Shown: one piece after another, positions 1 through 7,185 of the stretch
Position numbering within the stretch: position 1 is the stretch's first letter
Layout of the letters: the number at the start of each line of letters is the position of its first letter
NCBI RefSeq assembly: GCF_003696205.1
Contig: NZ_RFFI01000023.1
Location: 1-40,614, forward strand
DNA length: 40,614 nt
DNA from: Cellulomonas triticagri
GTDB lineage: Bacteria; Actinomycetota; Actinomycetes; Actinomycetales; Cellulomonadaceae
Direction of reading: 5' to 3'
Notes under the pieces: generated by a model
What the model was told of the DNA's origin: nothing
The model's input: the letters and a program-made list of their open reading frames with translations, nothing else
Database searches by the model: none
Translations under genes and position numbers: made by a program

Positions 1-1
1 G

Positions 2-562
2 CAGTCCCACGTCGGCGTCGCCCGGCGGCTCGCCCGCGACCCCGAGGCCCGCGCCCGCCGGTCCGCGGTGCTCCGCATCGCCCCGCGCGTGCGCGGCGTG
101 GGCGACGCCGTGCTCGCCGCCGCCGAGCTCGTCGAGACCGCGCAGGCCGACGCGAAGGCCGCCACCGAGGAGCGCGACGCCACCGAGCGGCAGTCGCTGC
201 TCCGCTCCCTGGGCGCCGAGGGCCTCGCGACCATCCCCCCGGCGCTGCGCGGGCAGGTCAAGCAGCTCGAGGAGGAGCAGAAGCGCCGCGCCACCCGCGC
301 GCAGCGCGACGTCCTCGACCGGGCGATGATCGACCTGCTGTCGTTCTACCGGGACGTGCTCGTCCTGCAGCTCGGCTCCGACGTGCCGCTCGTCAACGCC
401 GAGCACGAGGAGGCCGCCCGCTCCCTCGCCGAGTCCACCACCGCCGAGCAGACCGTCCGGCGGATGGACGCCGTCGGGGAGGCCCGCACCCGGATCGAGG
501 TCAACGTCGCGCCGCTGCTCGCCGTCGAGGCCATGCTCATCGCGCTGCGTCCCCAGGCCTGA
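2..562 (+). CDS. holB: DNA polymerase III subunit delta' (HolB), C-terminal part
   Basis: The frame is open from base 2, so the N-terminal AAA+ ATPase part lies outside the window. What is visible begins QSHVGVARRLARD, the sequence typical of the end of the ATPase module in actinobacterial delta' subunits. It continues with a helical C-terminal domain of about 150 residues that carries a charged stretch (KQLEEEQKRRATRAQRD) and ends RPQA. Delta' is part of the clamp loader that places the beta sliding clamp on primed DNA. In actinobacteria holB is often followed by a TAP-like secreted hydrolase and tRNA-Thr, which is the order seen here. Assignment rests on this tail and on context. Confidence 0.85.
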   Translation, partial: QSHVGVARRLARDPEARARRSAVLRIAPRVRGVGDAVLAAAELVETAQADAKAATEERDATERQSLLRSLGAEGLATIPPALRGQVKQLEEEQKRRATRAQRDVLDRAMIDLLSFYRDVLVLQLGSDVPLVNAEHEEAARSLAESTTAEQTVRRMDAVGEARTRIEVNVAPLLAVEAMLIALRPQA

Positions 563-576
563 GCCCCCCGCGCGGG

Positions 577-582
577 TACCGT
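577..582 (+). promoter_or_regulatory. -10 box of a probable leaderless transcript (TAP-like gene)
   Basis: TACCGT lies exactly six bases before the GTG at 589 and there is no Shine-Dalgarno sequence. This geometry is typical of leaderless actinobacterial mRNAs, whose transcription starts at the first base of the start codon. Confidence 0.5.
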
Positions 583-588
583 GATCCG

Positions 589-2142
589 GTGACTCCCCGC
601 TCGAGAGCCCGTGACCCCCGCCTGCCCGCGCGCCGCCGCACCGCGCTCGCCCGCGCCGCCGCGCTCACCGCGGTCGCCGCGCTCGCGCTCGCCGCGTGCA
701 GCGCACCCCGCCAGCAGACCGCCGTCACGCAGGCCCCGACGGCGGCCGACGTCCAGGGCCTCGACGGCGCCTACGCGCAGCAGCTCGACTGGCAGCCCTG
801 CGGCGACCTCGAGTGCGCCACCCTCGTCGTCCCGATGGACTACGACGAGCCCGACGGCGACACCGTCGAGATCGCCGTCTCCCGGCACGCCGCGACCGGC
901 GACCGCCTCGGCTCCCTGCTGATCAACCCCGGGGGGCCCGGCGCCTCCGGCATCGACGCGCTGTCCAGCATCGCCGTCCCGTCGTTCGGCGCCGAGGTCG
1001 TCGAGCGCTACGACCTCGTCGGGTTCGACCCCCGCGGCGTCGGGGCATCCAGCGCCGTCGCCTGCGTCGACGGTCCCGGCATGGACACCGTCACCTCCAG
1101 CGACTTCGACTTCGCCACCGACGAGGGCATCGCCGCCGCCGAGGCCATGTGGGCCGACTTCGGCGCGCAGTGCCTCGCCAACACCGGCCCGCTGCTGGAG
1201 CACGTGGACACCGTCTCCGCCGCCCGCGACATGGACGTCCTGCGTGCCGTCCTCGGTGACGAGCAGCTCACCTACGTCGGCTACTCCTACGGCACCCAGC
1301 TCGGCGCGACCTACGCCGCGCTGTTCCCCGAGCAGGTCGGCCGCCTCGTCCTCGACGGCGCCCTCGACCCCACGCTCTCCTCCCAGGAGCTGTCCGCCGG
1401 CCAGGCCGGGGGCTTCGAGAACGCCCTGCGCGCCTACGTCGCCGACTGCCAGGCCGGGAGCGCCTGCCCCCTCGACGGCGACGTCGAGGACGGGCTCGCC
1501 CAGGTCAAGACCCTGCTCGACCGCGCCCGCACCTCGCCCCTGCCCGCCAGCGGCGACCGCCGCCTCACCGGCCAGCTCGCGTTCAGCGGCATCGCGCTCC
1601 CGCTCTACAACGAGCAGTCCTGGCCCGCCCTCACCCAGGGCCTGAGCGCCGCCCTCGACGGCAACGGCGCCGTCCTGCTCCAGCTCGCCGACATCTACAA
1701 CGACCGCAACGCCGACGGCACCTACGCCACCAACTCGATGGAGGCGTTCTGGTCCATCGGCTGCGCCGACGACCGCGGCACCACCGACCCCGCCGAGATG
1801 CGCGCCCAGGCCGCGGAGATCGAGCAGGTCGCCCCCACGGTCGGGTCCTACTTCGGCTTCGGCGGCGTCCTGTGCGCGAACTGGCCCGTCCCCGAGGCCG
1901 GCGGGCTCGACGACTACTCCGCCGCGGGCGCCGATCCCATCCTCGTCATCGGCACCACCAACGACCCCGCCACCCCGTACCAGTGGGCCGAGAGCCTCGC
2001 GCAGACCCTCGATTCCGGCACCCTCCTCACCTACGAGGGCGAGGGGCACACCGCCTACGGACGCTCCAACGCGTGCATCGGCGACGCGGTCGACGCGTAC
2101 CTGATCGACGGCACCGTGCCCGCCGACGGGACCCGCTGCTGA
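589..2142 (+). CDS. Secreted alpha/beta hydrolase lipoprotein, TAP (tripeptidyl aminopeptidase) family
   Basis: This 517-residue protein starts with a basic segment, a hydrophobic helix and a lipobox (ALAAC, about residues 33-37), so it should be a membrane-anchored lipoprotein. The alpha/beta-hydrolase core has an oxyanion-type LLINPGGPG segment near residue 110. The nucleophile motif GYSYG places Ser233. A C-terminal TAP-like domain carries the acid (TNDPATP) and the histidine (GEGHTAYG). Family members release N-terminal tripeptides from secreted proteins or act as general esterases, and the exact substrate cannot be read here. The start is GTG at 589, supported by a TACCGT box six bases upstream. 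It lies 26 bases after holB but probably has its own promoter. Confidence 0.9.
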   Translation: MTPRSRARDPRLPARRRTALARAAALTAVAALALAACSAPRQQTAVTQAPTAADVQGLDGAYAQQLDWQPCGDLECATLVVPMDYDEPDGDTVEIAVSRHAATGDRLGSLLINPGGPGASGIDALSSIAVPSFGAEVVERYDLVGFDPRGVGASSAVACVDGPGMDTVTSSDFDFATDEGIAAAEAMWADFGAQCLANTGPLLEHVDTVSAARDMDVLRAVLGDEQLTYVGYSYGTQLGATYAALFPEQVGRLVLDGALDPTLSSQELSAGQAGGFENALRAYVADCQAGSACPLDGDVEDGLAQVKTLLDRARTSPLPASGDRRLTGQLAFSGIALPLYNEQSWPALTQGLSAALDGNGAVLLQLADIYNDRNADGTYATNSMEAFWSIGCADDRGTTDPAEMRAQAAEIEQVAPTVGSYFGFGGVLCANWPVPEAGGLDDYSAAGADPILVIGTTNDPATPYQWAESLAQTLDSGTLLTYEGEGHTAYGRSNACIGDAVDAYLIDGTVPADGTRC

Positions 2143-2149
2143 GCCCGCT

Positions 2150-2179
2150 TTGGAGGAGGCGCCGTGTGCCAGGTACAGT
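2150..2179 (+). promoter_or_regulatory. Promoter of tRNA-Thr
   Basis: TTGGAG (2150-2155) and TACAGT (2174-2179) are 18 bases apart. The predicted start near 2186 leaves about 26 bases of leader before the mature tRNA at 2212. Confidence 0.55.
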
Positions 2180-2211
2180 GGTGGCCGCCCGTCCGGTGAC
2201 GGCACGGGCGC

Positions 2212-2284
2212 GCCGCCTTAGCTCAGTCGGCAGAGCGTCTCACTCGTAATGAGAAGGTCAAGAGTTCGATTCTCTTAGGCGGCT
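2212..2284 (+). tRNA. tRNA-Thr (anticodon CGT)
   Basis: The cloverleaf can be folded by eye. Acceptor stem GCCGCCT pairs with AGGCGGC (2277-2283), and the D stem is GCTC/GAGC. The anticodon stem TCTCA/TGAGA encloses the loop CTCGTAA with anticodon CGT at 2245-2247, which reads ACG. The T stem is AAGAG/CTCTT around TTCGATT. The discriminator is T at 2284, and CCA is not encoded directly after it. tRNA genes are common integration sites, and the DNA downstream is rich in broken genes. No second copy of the tRNA 3' end was found in the window. Confidence 0.96.
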
Positions 2285-2290
2285 CACCAC

Positions 2291-2323
2291 GAGGGCCCGG
2301 GATCATCCTGATCCCGGGCCCTC
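2291..2323 (+). terminator. Hairpin terminator after tRNA-Thr
   Basis: A perfect 15-bp inverted repeat (GAGGGCCCGGGATCA and its complement) closes a 3-base loop seven bases after the tRNA. No T-run follows, as is common in high-GC actinobacteria. Confidence 0.7.
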
Positions 2324-2587
2324 GGCGTTCCCTGGACCTGCGAGAGCACTACCTCAAGCACGGCGCGTATCCCGATCCGCCCCTCCCGGGTGCAGAGGGG
2401 GAGGCGGCCCGGCGCCCCGTGAAGCCGGTGGTCGAACGTGACGCCAGCCAACCAGCGCCGGAGCCGGAGCGGCCCGCGCCGCGGCGCCGCACATGAGCAA
2501 GACGGACCTACTGATACGCGAGGTCCAGACCGCGCCTGACCAGCGCTTGATCAAGCCCACGTCGAATGTGTCGGCGCTTCGTCGACT
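2324..2587. other. Degraded stretch between tRNA-Thr and a broken gene
   Basis: No intact gene is visible. The forward frame from about 2338 to 2494 reads plausibly as protein (LREHYLKHGAYPDPPLPG, then a Pro/Glu-rich tail) and stops at TGA. Next comes a 31-codon frame starting at an ATG (MSKTDLLIREVQTAPDQRL) that ends at 2588. Both could be remains of the 5' part of the following pseudogene, but the link is not demonstrable by eye. Confidence 0.35.
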
Positions 2588-3590
2588 GTGAGTGTCGCAG
2601 AGAGCCGCGAGAAGGCTCCCGCTGGGACCACGCTGACGATGAAGTACGACTACCGAGCGAAGGAAGCGACGCTCTGGTTCAAGCCCCACCCAGCCTGGCG
2701 TCTTGAAGAGCTCACTCCGGTTCCCGTGCCGGCTCGGCTGACCCAAGAGACCGACGTCGTGGAGAAGCTCCGGGACCGGTGGGACCTCAAGATTCAGAGG
2801 AGCCGGTTGGGCCGCGCGCTCCGCATCGTTGAGGCGATCACCCGTGAGTCACGAGCCCGCGGGTACAAGGTGACACCGGTGAAGGCCCCTCGAACAGGCC
2901 GCGCTACCGGGACGAGATCCGAGACCCGACCACCAGCGGACACCTCTTCGTCGACGTCGGTGGAGACGCGTACCGCCTCAGCGTGTTCCAAGTCGTCGAT
3001 CTGGTCGCAGACGGGAGCGGACGTCCCTACGCCCGAAGGCGAGAGATCCCAACGGACCGGCTCGGCGTCCGCATACACGACACAACGCACGAGCACTGGG
3101 GGTCGTCATGGCAGGACCGCGGCGAGACGATGGTCGGGACCATGCTCCCGAAGGTGCTTCGTGAACTCGAACTGCGCCACGCAGCTGCTTCGGCCGCGAG
3201 GTAGGAAAGAGATCGGGCGGAGCGCAGCAAGCGCGAGCGCTGGGAAGCCGCCCGACAAGAGGCCATCGCACAACTTCACGAAGCCCACCGCGCCCACGTG
3301 CTCCTCGACCAGATCGAGCGTCGGCGGCCAGCAATCGCGATCCGCGCCTTCGTGGAGGAGCTCGAGGACTCGCTGGGCGAGTCCAGGACCGTTGAGGATC
3401 GTCAGCGGGCGACAGAGTAGGCCGATTGGGCGTCCAGGTACGCCGACGAAGTCGATCCGCTGCACGTTCCCATCGGGATGCCAGACCCTCTCCGTCGATC
3501 CCCCGCGAGGCGCTCGCTGAGTACATGAAGCACTGGAGCGTCGAGGGCCTCTTCGAGGCCACGCCTGTGTCGTCGTTCGGCTACGCACCG
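2588..3590 (+). pseudogene. Broken conserved actinobacterial gene of unknown function
   Basis: Three forward frames must be joined to recover one protein. The first part (2588 to about 2890) contains LRDRWDLKIQRSRLGRALRI and ESRARGYKV. The frame then shifts and runs RYRDEIRDPTTSGHLFVDVG, GDAYRLSVFQVVD, and later MLPKVLRELELRHAAA. A TAG at 3202-3204 interrupts it. The same frame continues with a charged coiled-coil-like stretch (ERSKRERWEAARQEAI) to a second TAG at 3418-3420, then ADWASRYADEVDPL. Near 3500 it shifts again to EALAEYMKHWSVEGL. The order resembles a known actinobacterial family of unannotated proteins with a central beta domain, a coiled coil and a short WA-x-YA-DPL tail. The several independent lesions argue against simple sequencing error. 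Confidence 0.7.
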
Positions 3591-3591
3591 T

Positions 3592-3906
3592 CTACTGCCG
3601 CTGCCACCACACCATCGTGGTGGAGTGCTCGACACGTGCCGGCCTGGCGGCGTTAGGTGTCGGTCGCACGTCCTCGACGGGCAGCCACACCGCTCCGGTC
3701 GGGATCCTCTGGTCGGCGACCCGCACCCGGACGACCGAGCCTGCCCGCGTCGTCCACCACTCCAACGCGATGGTCTCGACCTCCTCGTCCCCGGTCTCCC
3801 ACCGCAGCGTCACGACGACGGGGATCGGGTGCTGCACGTCGTGGTGCACGCCGGGCGGGACCGGGCGCTCGTTGAGGAGCGGGCGGACGGCTCGGATGCG
3901 GTCCAT
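3592..3906 (-). CDS. Small conserved actinobacterial protein of unknown function
   Basis: A reverse frame of about 104 residues from ATG at 3906 reads MDRIRAVRPLLNERPVPPGV, followed by a probable small beta-barrel (PIPVVVTLRW, VETIALEWWT, SVVRVRVADQR, AVWLPVEDVRPT). Related short proteins with this WLP-x-x-DV ending are common in actinobacteria, often near DNA-repair genes, but their function is not established. An upstream GTG would add 15 residues (to 3951). The last 15 or so residues overlap the end of the pseudogene on the other strand and may be an extension after loss of the original stop. Part of this gene is duplicated at 4719-4755. Confidence 0.55.
   Translation of the reverse strand: MDRIRAVRPLLNERPVPPGVHHDVQHPIPVVVTLRWETGDEEVETIALEWWTTRAGSVVRVRVADQRIPTGAVWLPVEDVRPTPNAARPARVEHSTTMVWWQRQ
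3711..3746. repeat. Repeat copy A (about 36 bp)
   Basis: This segment matches 4719-4754 at about 33 of 36 positions (GGTCGGCGAC, CGCACCCG, ACGAC, GAGC and CTGCCC are shared). It codes for AGSVVRVRVAD inside the 3592-3906 gene. Confidence 0.7.
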
Positions 3907-4133
3907 TCCGCCGGGGACGGAGTGGGGCGACGGAGGGACGAGAGGCACCACCGCATCGTCGACGCTGGGTCTGACGCGGGCAGCGGTGGCGGACTCGTCC
4001 AGGCGCTAGCGGTTGCCGACCGCGTGGAAAGTCGGGGGCCCGTTTGTCCACGAGCAGGCCGGCTGCGGGGCTACGTTGGAAGGACCGGCCAGCAAACAGG
4101 CAGGTCGGAGCACCACAAGGGGGCATCTTCCTG

Positions 4134-4646
4134 ATGCGAAAGTTCAAGTTCATGGCGGGCTCGGCCGCCCTGGTCGCTTGCCTGGCGGCCGGCGCGTTTC
4201 CCGCTGCCGCGGCGACGAGTCCGGCGCCGGAACCGGAACCGGTCGTGACGGTCGAGGCGGCACCGGCCGCCGATCCGACGCTCGCGAGCGACGCACCGAT
4301 CCAGATCCTGGCGACTTCGACGCAGACGTTCAGCGGATCGTTCAAGGCGAGCCTGCGTTCGAAGTCGTTCATCCAGTACAGCGACCAGAACATCCGTGCG
4401 AAGGTCACCACGACCGCGTGCTCGGCCGCCTACCCGAACATCAAGGTCAGCCTCTACAACGTCACGGTGGCGACCAACAGCTGGAAGGTCGGCGCGACCC
4501 ACACGGTGCCGTGCGGGACCTCCTGGTGGGTCACGTGGCAGCAGCCGGGGCGCGGCGGCTTCCAGCTGCAGTTCGACCGCACCGGCCCTGCGGGCAAGGA
4601 CGAGGGCACCAAGAACGTGTCGGGCCTGATCGCCTTCACCCCGTGA
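4134..4646 (+). CDS. Small secreted protein with one probable disulfide
   Basis: The start is ATG at 4134, ten bases after a strong AAGGGGG Shine-Dalgarno sequence (4117-4123). The 170-residue product begins with a Sec signal peptide (MRKFKFMAGSAALVACLAAG, then AFPAAAA, with cleavage likely near residue 28). A Pro/Glu/Ala-rich linker follows. The mature domain of about 110 residues looks all-beta (FSGSFKASLRSKSFIQY, IKVSLYNVTVATNSWKVG, WWVTWQQPG, GFQLQFDRTG). Two cysteines (TACSAAYP and VPCGTSW) could form a disulfide. I do not recognise the family. It resembles small exported proteins of actinobacteria of unknown role. It is intact and has its own terminator while its neighbours on both sides are decayed. 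Confidence 0.75.
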   Translation: MRKFKFMAGSAALVACLAAGAFPAAAATSPAPEPEPVVTVEAAPAADPTLASDAPIQILATSTQTFSGSFKASLRSKSFIQYSDQNIRAKVTTTACSAAYPNIKVSLYNVTVATNSWKVGATHTVPCGTSWWVTWQQPGRGGFQLQFDRTGPAGKDEGTKNVSGLIAFTP

Positions 4647-4672
4647 TGTCACGCTCGTTCTGACGCACAGAA

Positions 4673-4709
4673 GCCCCCCGTCCGCTCGTTGCGGACGGGG
4701 GGCAGTTTT
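4673..4709 (+). terminator. Intrinsic terminator of the secreted-protein gene
   Basis: A 13-bp perfect stem (GCCCCCCGTCCGC and its complement), loop TCGTT, followed by AGTTTT. It is the only terminator in the window with a clear T-run. Confidence 0.9.
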
Positions 4710-4718
4710 CGATGCGCG

Positions 4719-4754
4719 GGTCGGCGACACGCACCCGTACGACGGAGCCTGCCC
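4719..4754. repeat. Repeat copy B: fragment of the 3592-3906 gene
   Basis: Partial copy of 3711-3746 with about three mismatches. Read on the reverse strand it still gives AGSVVRVRVAD, identical to the intact gene, but the flanks do not match. It begins ten bases after the terminator, so it marks a recombination junction. Confidence 0.7.
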
Positions 4755-4769
4755 CGGGCTGTCGGAAAC

Positions 4770-4907
4770 GACGGCCTCACCGATGCTGAGCGCGAGGACT
4801 ACGCCCGGCAGTATCGCGTCGGCTGTGGCCGCGACGTGAGCCGCGAAGAACTCTCCACGGTCCGCCAGTGGCTCACGAACAAGCGTGCCGCGGGCCGTCT
4901 GGCGTAG
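4770..4907 (+). pseudogene. 3' fragment of an unknown gene
   Basis: A forward frame reads convincingly as protein from about VGNDGLTDAEREDYARQYRV to a tail RDVSREELSTVRQWLTNKRA, ending in TAG at 4905-4907. There is no credible start: the frame upstream runs through repeat copy B and the terminator. It looks like the C-terminal 45 residues of a helical protein whose 5' part was lost at the same junction. No function can be given. Confidence 0.4.
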
Positions 4908-5378
4908 CGCAGGACGGCAGCACCGACAGGCCCTGAGCCGGTTCATCTGCGCCGACCCCGAGAAACAGAGCTACGACCCGCACCGTGGACGTCACCATCC
5001 CAAGCCGTGGGAGCACGAGGTGCAGTCCCACCTGCGCGGGTTGAAGTTGCCCGTTCCGGGCGGGAACGCTTCGGCGCTCGGAACCGACTCGCACGGAATC
5101 GTCGGTGCTGTGCACACGGGTTCGACGGCGAGGATGAGCAGTTCTTGATCTGGGCGGTCGCGACCGCATGTCGCGCGCGAGGGCGCGGACATGGGCGCCA
5201 AGCGGTCGACTACGCGATCGAGTCGTGCCGCCTGACGACGGAGCAGTACGGACTGGACTGCGGCGTGTTTACCCGGATCGATCCCCGGAACGACCCGAGT
5301 CGCAAGTTGTTCCGGAGCAAGGGCTTCGAGCATCTCGACGTGTTCCACGGCCTCGAGCTATGGGCTCGCGACCTCTAG
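4897..5378 (+). pseudogene. Frameshifted GNAT-family N-acetyltransferase
   Basis: The first frame carries ALSRFICADPEKQ, YDPHRGRHHPKPWEHEVQSH and LRGLKLPVPG, then HGIVGAV. Between about 5105 and 5120 the reading moves to another frame, which gives FDGEDEQFLIWAVATACRAR. It continues with GRGHGRQAVDYAIE, the GNAT acetyl-CoA-binding pattern (R/Q-x-x-G-x-G/A). It closes FRSKGFEHLDVFHGLELWAR before the stop at 5376-5378. Members of this family with an N-terminal FTCADP-type segment are frequent in actinobacteria. The domain order is complete, so one frame change is enough to explain the break. The acyl acceptor is unknown. Confidence 0.7.
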
Positions 5379-5394
5379 ATGTACTCGGCCATCA

Positions 5395-5612
5395 CGTGGA
5401 TAGCCGGGTGATCGGTGGCTGACCTCCGAGTGCGCTGTGGCGTCGGTCAGTGTTGTAGTGCTCGAGCCAGGGGGCAAGCGCGTCTGAGCGTTCGGTGTTG
5501 CTGGCGAAGGGCTGTCGGTAGGCCCCTCGGTGGCCAGGGTGCGGTTGAAGCGTTCGACCTTGCCGTTCTGCCAGGAGCAGTGCGGGCGGATCAGCACGTG
5601 ACGGGCCTGCAG
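5395..5612 (-). pseudogene. Remnant of an IS481-type transposase (3' end)
   Basis: On the reverse strand one frame reads HVLIRPHCSWQNGKVERFNR and then TLATEG, the last catalytic block of an rve-type integrase (the E of KVERFNR is the third acidic residue). From 5523 a second frame continues AYRQPFASNTERSDALAPWL and EHYNTDRRHSALGGQPPITR, the classic IS481 C-terminus. Where family members read E-W-A-Y-R, the DNA here reads GAG GGG CCT ACC, consistent with loss of the T of a TGG codon. The N-terminal helix-turn-helix, the first two catalytic acids and both terminal repeats are missing, so it cannot move by itself. Confidence 0.85.
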
Positions 5613-5692
5613 GCAGGGAGGTCACGACCGGTGGCGGACGCGCCGCGGGCCGCGGCGTTGCGCGTGCGGCCCGGCACGGTAGGAAGGTGCCC

Positions 5693-6085
5693 ATGATGGA
5701 GCCACGGATCAGCCTCGTCACCCTCGGCGTCGACGACCTCGACCGCGCCGTCACCTTCTACCGGGCGCTCGGCTGGCCCGCCCCGGCGCGGCCGGACGCC
5801 GAGGTCGCGTTCTTCCAGGCCGGGGGCATGGTGTTCGCGCTGTGGACCGGCGTCGCCGGACGCGGGGCACCCGGGGTCGAGCTCGCCTACAACGTCCGCG
5901 CGGCCGAGGAGGTCGCTCCCGTGCTGGACGCCGTCCGCGCCGCCGGGGGGACGGTCGTGCGGGAGGCGGCGCTCGCCGAGTGGGGCGGGACGTCGGGGGC
6001 GTTCGCGGACCCCGACGGGTACGTGTGGGAGGTCGCGCACAACCCGGACTGGGGGCTGGGGGAGGACGGGCGCGTCACCATGTGA
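5693..6085 (+). CDS. VOC-superfamily (glyoxalase/bleomycin-resistance-like) protein
   Basis: This 130-residue protein is a compact VOC fold: ISLVTLGVDDLDRAVTFYRA opens the first beta-alpha-beta-beta-beta unit, VELAYNVRAAEEVAPVLDAV the second, and FADPDGYVWEVAHNPDWGLG closes it. VOC proteins bind a metal between the two units and act as isomerases, dioxygenases or antibiotic-binding proteins. The substrate cannot be predicted. AGGAAGG at 5681-5687 serves ATG 5693 or, with better spacing, ATG 5696. It lies about 80 bases from the IS481 remnant and is intact. Confidence 0.85.
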   Translation: MMEPRISLVTLGVDDLDRAVTFYRALGWPAPARPDAEVAFFQAGGMVFALWTGVAGRGAPGVELAYNVRAAEEVAPVLDAVRAAGGTVVREAALAEWGGTSGAFADPDGYVWEVAHNPDWGLGEDGRVTM

Positions 6086-6127
6086 AGAAGCCCGCGACGG
6101 AGCCACCGCCCCGTAGCCTGGGCGCCC

Positions 6128-6546
6128 CTGCGGGTCATCGCGCGCGGCCGGGAGGCCGAGGTCCTCGACGCGGGTCTGGGCCGTGTCCTGCGCCGGTACC
6201 TCGACGGCCGGGACGTCACGGCGGCACGTCCTCGACCACGGCTTCCCGGTGCCGCTCGACGTCACGGTCGCGGACGGCGGCATGGTGATGGAGGGTGCCG
6301 GGGCCGACGCTGCTCGCGGCGTTCCTGGCGGGTGAGGTCGACGCGGGCGGGGCGGCGGTGGTGCTCGCGGAGGTGGTGGTGGCGGGCGTCGCTGGCTCCG
6401 AGCGACTTCACGGCGGCCGACGGGCCGCTCCGCCGCATGGACGGGCGTTGGCGGTGCGGTGCCGCGGGCCGAGGGCCGCGGGCGGCGAGGAGCTGATCGC
6501 GACGGCCGTGACGATCCCGCGCCCGGCCGTCGCGCACGACCCGTGA
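6128..6546 (+). pseudogene. Phosphotransferase (APH/kinase-like) remnant
   Basis: Three frames are needed. VIARGREAEVLDAGLGRVLR and RYLDGRDV give the N-lobe start. HVLDHGFPVPLDVTVADGGM and VMEG follow in a second frame. GPTLLAAFLAGEVDAGGAAV, then VLAEVVVAGVAG, come in a third, which ends at TGA 6544-6546. This order resembles small actinobacterial kinases of the aminoglycoside/choline phosphotransferase superfamily. The catalytic HxDxHxxN loop and the DxD metal motif are absent, so an internal deletion is likely as well as frame changes. No ATG or GTG starts the first frame (it reads CTG CGG GTC). Confidence 0.55.
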
Positions 6547-6606
6547 CGTCCGGCCGAGCGCGCCCCGACCCCCGGGCCTCGGCCCGTCGGAGGACGGCAC
6601 GGGCCC

Positions 6607-7074
6607 TCAAGCCTCGCCGATGACGCGGAGGGGGCCTTCCTCGGCGGTCGGCACCTGCAGCCCGTCCATGTAGGAGAGCGCCTGCTCGACCGGAACGGCG
6701 ATGTCGTCGGGGCCGGCTGTGCGACGTCGCGCGAGACTCTCGAGGATGGCGTGCCGTGGCGTAGCCATGTAGTGCACGACAGGCACCACGCCGCGTGATG
6801 CCAGCAGCTCCCGGTACTCGTCGCGCGAGGCGCGCGACCAGAACGACGTGTCGACGACCACGGGACGTCCGTCGTCGACCGCCTCGAGGAGCCGACGCTG
6901 CAACGTTTCGTGGACCTCGCGGCGCCCTTCCACGGGGACCGGGTGGGTGCGGAACCCTCGCCGCCATGCCTCGATGTCGAATGACAGCACGGTGTAACCG
7001 GCCTCGCCGAGCCGGTGCGCGTACGTCGACTTCCCCGACCCGGCCGCGCCGCACATGAGAATCACCGAGTCCAC
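6607..7074 (-). CDS. Small P-loop ATPase, zeta-toxin/predicted-kinase type
   Basis: The 155-residue product opens VDSVILMCGAAGSGKSTYAH, a Walker A motif with Lys15. A DxE segment (FDIEAWRRGF) and a Walker-B-like VVVDTSFWSRASRDEYRELL follow, then an arginine-rich lid (ESLARRRTAG). The layout is that of small predicted kinases related to zeta toxin and gluconate kinase, which phosphorylate small molecules or RNA ends. No antitoxin-like gene adjoins it, so a toxin role is not supported. The start is GTG at 7074, with TAGCAT five bases upstream on the reverse strand, suggesting a leaderless mRNA. It is divergent from the peptidase gene at 7186. Confidence 0.8.
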   Translation of the reverse strand: MDSVILMCGAAGSGKSTYAHRLGEAGYTVLSFDIEAWRRGFRTHPVPVEGRREVHETLQRRLLEAVDDGRPVVVDTSFWSRASRDEYRELLASRGVVPVVHYMATPRHAILESLARRRTAGPDDIAVPVEQALSYMDGLQVPTAEEGPLRVIGEA

Positions 7075-7173
7075 ACGGGATGCTATCGCGAGCGGCTCTG
7101 CGTCGGCCTGCCGCGGCGCACGGATACAGCCCCGGCAGCGGCATTCTCGAGGGTCGGTAACCGGTTGCTGAGG

Positions 7174-7179
7174 TAACAT
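7174..7179 (+). promoter_or_regulatory. -10 box of a probable leaderless transcript (S51 peptidase)
   Basis: TAACAT lies six bases before ATG 7186. An AGGT at 7171 could alternatively act as a weak Shine-Dalgarno sequence. Confidence 0.45.
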
Positions 7180-7185
7180 GGCCCG

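Noticed and set aside
2164..2199. Eleven-codon frame (GTG TGC CAG ...) after a GGAGGAGG just before tRNA-Thr
   Set aside because: It lies across the tRNA promoter (TACAGT at 2174-2179) and would mostly precede the transcription start. The purine run is better read as the -35 region.
6607..7074. Zeta-type toxin of a toxin-antitoxin pair
   Set aside because: The P-loop protein resembles small metabolic kinases equally well and no antitoxin-like gene overlaps or adjoins it.
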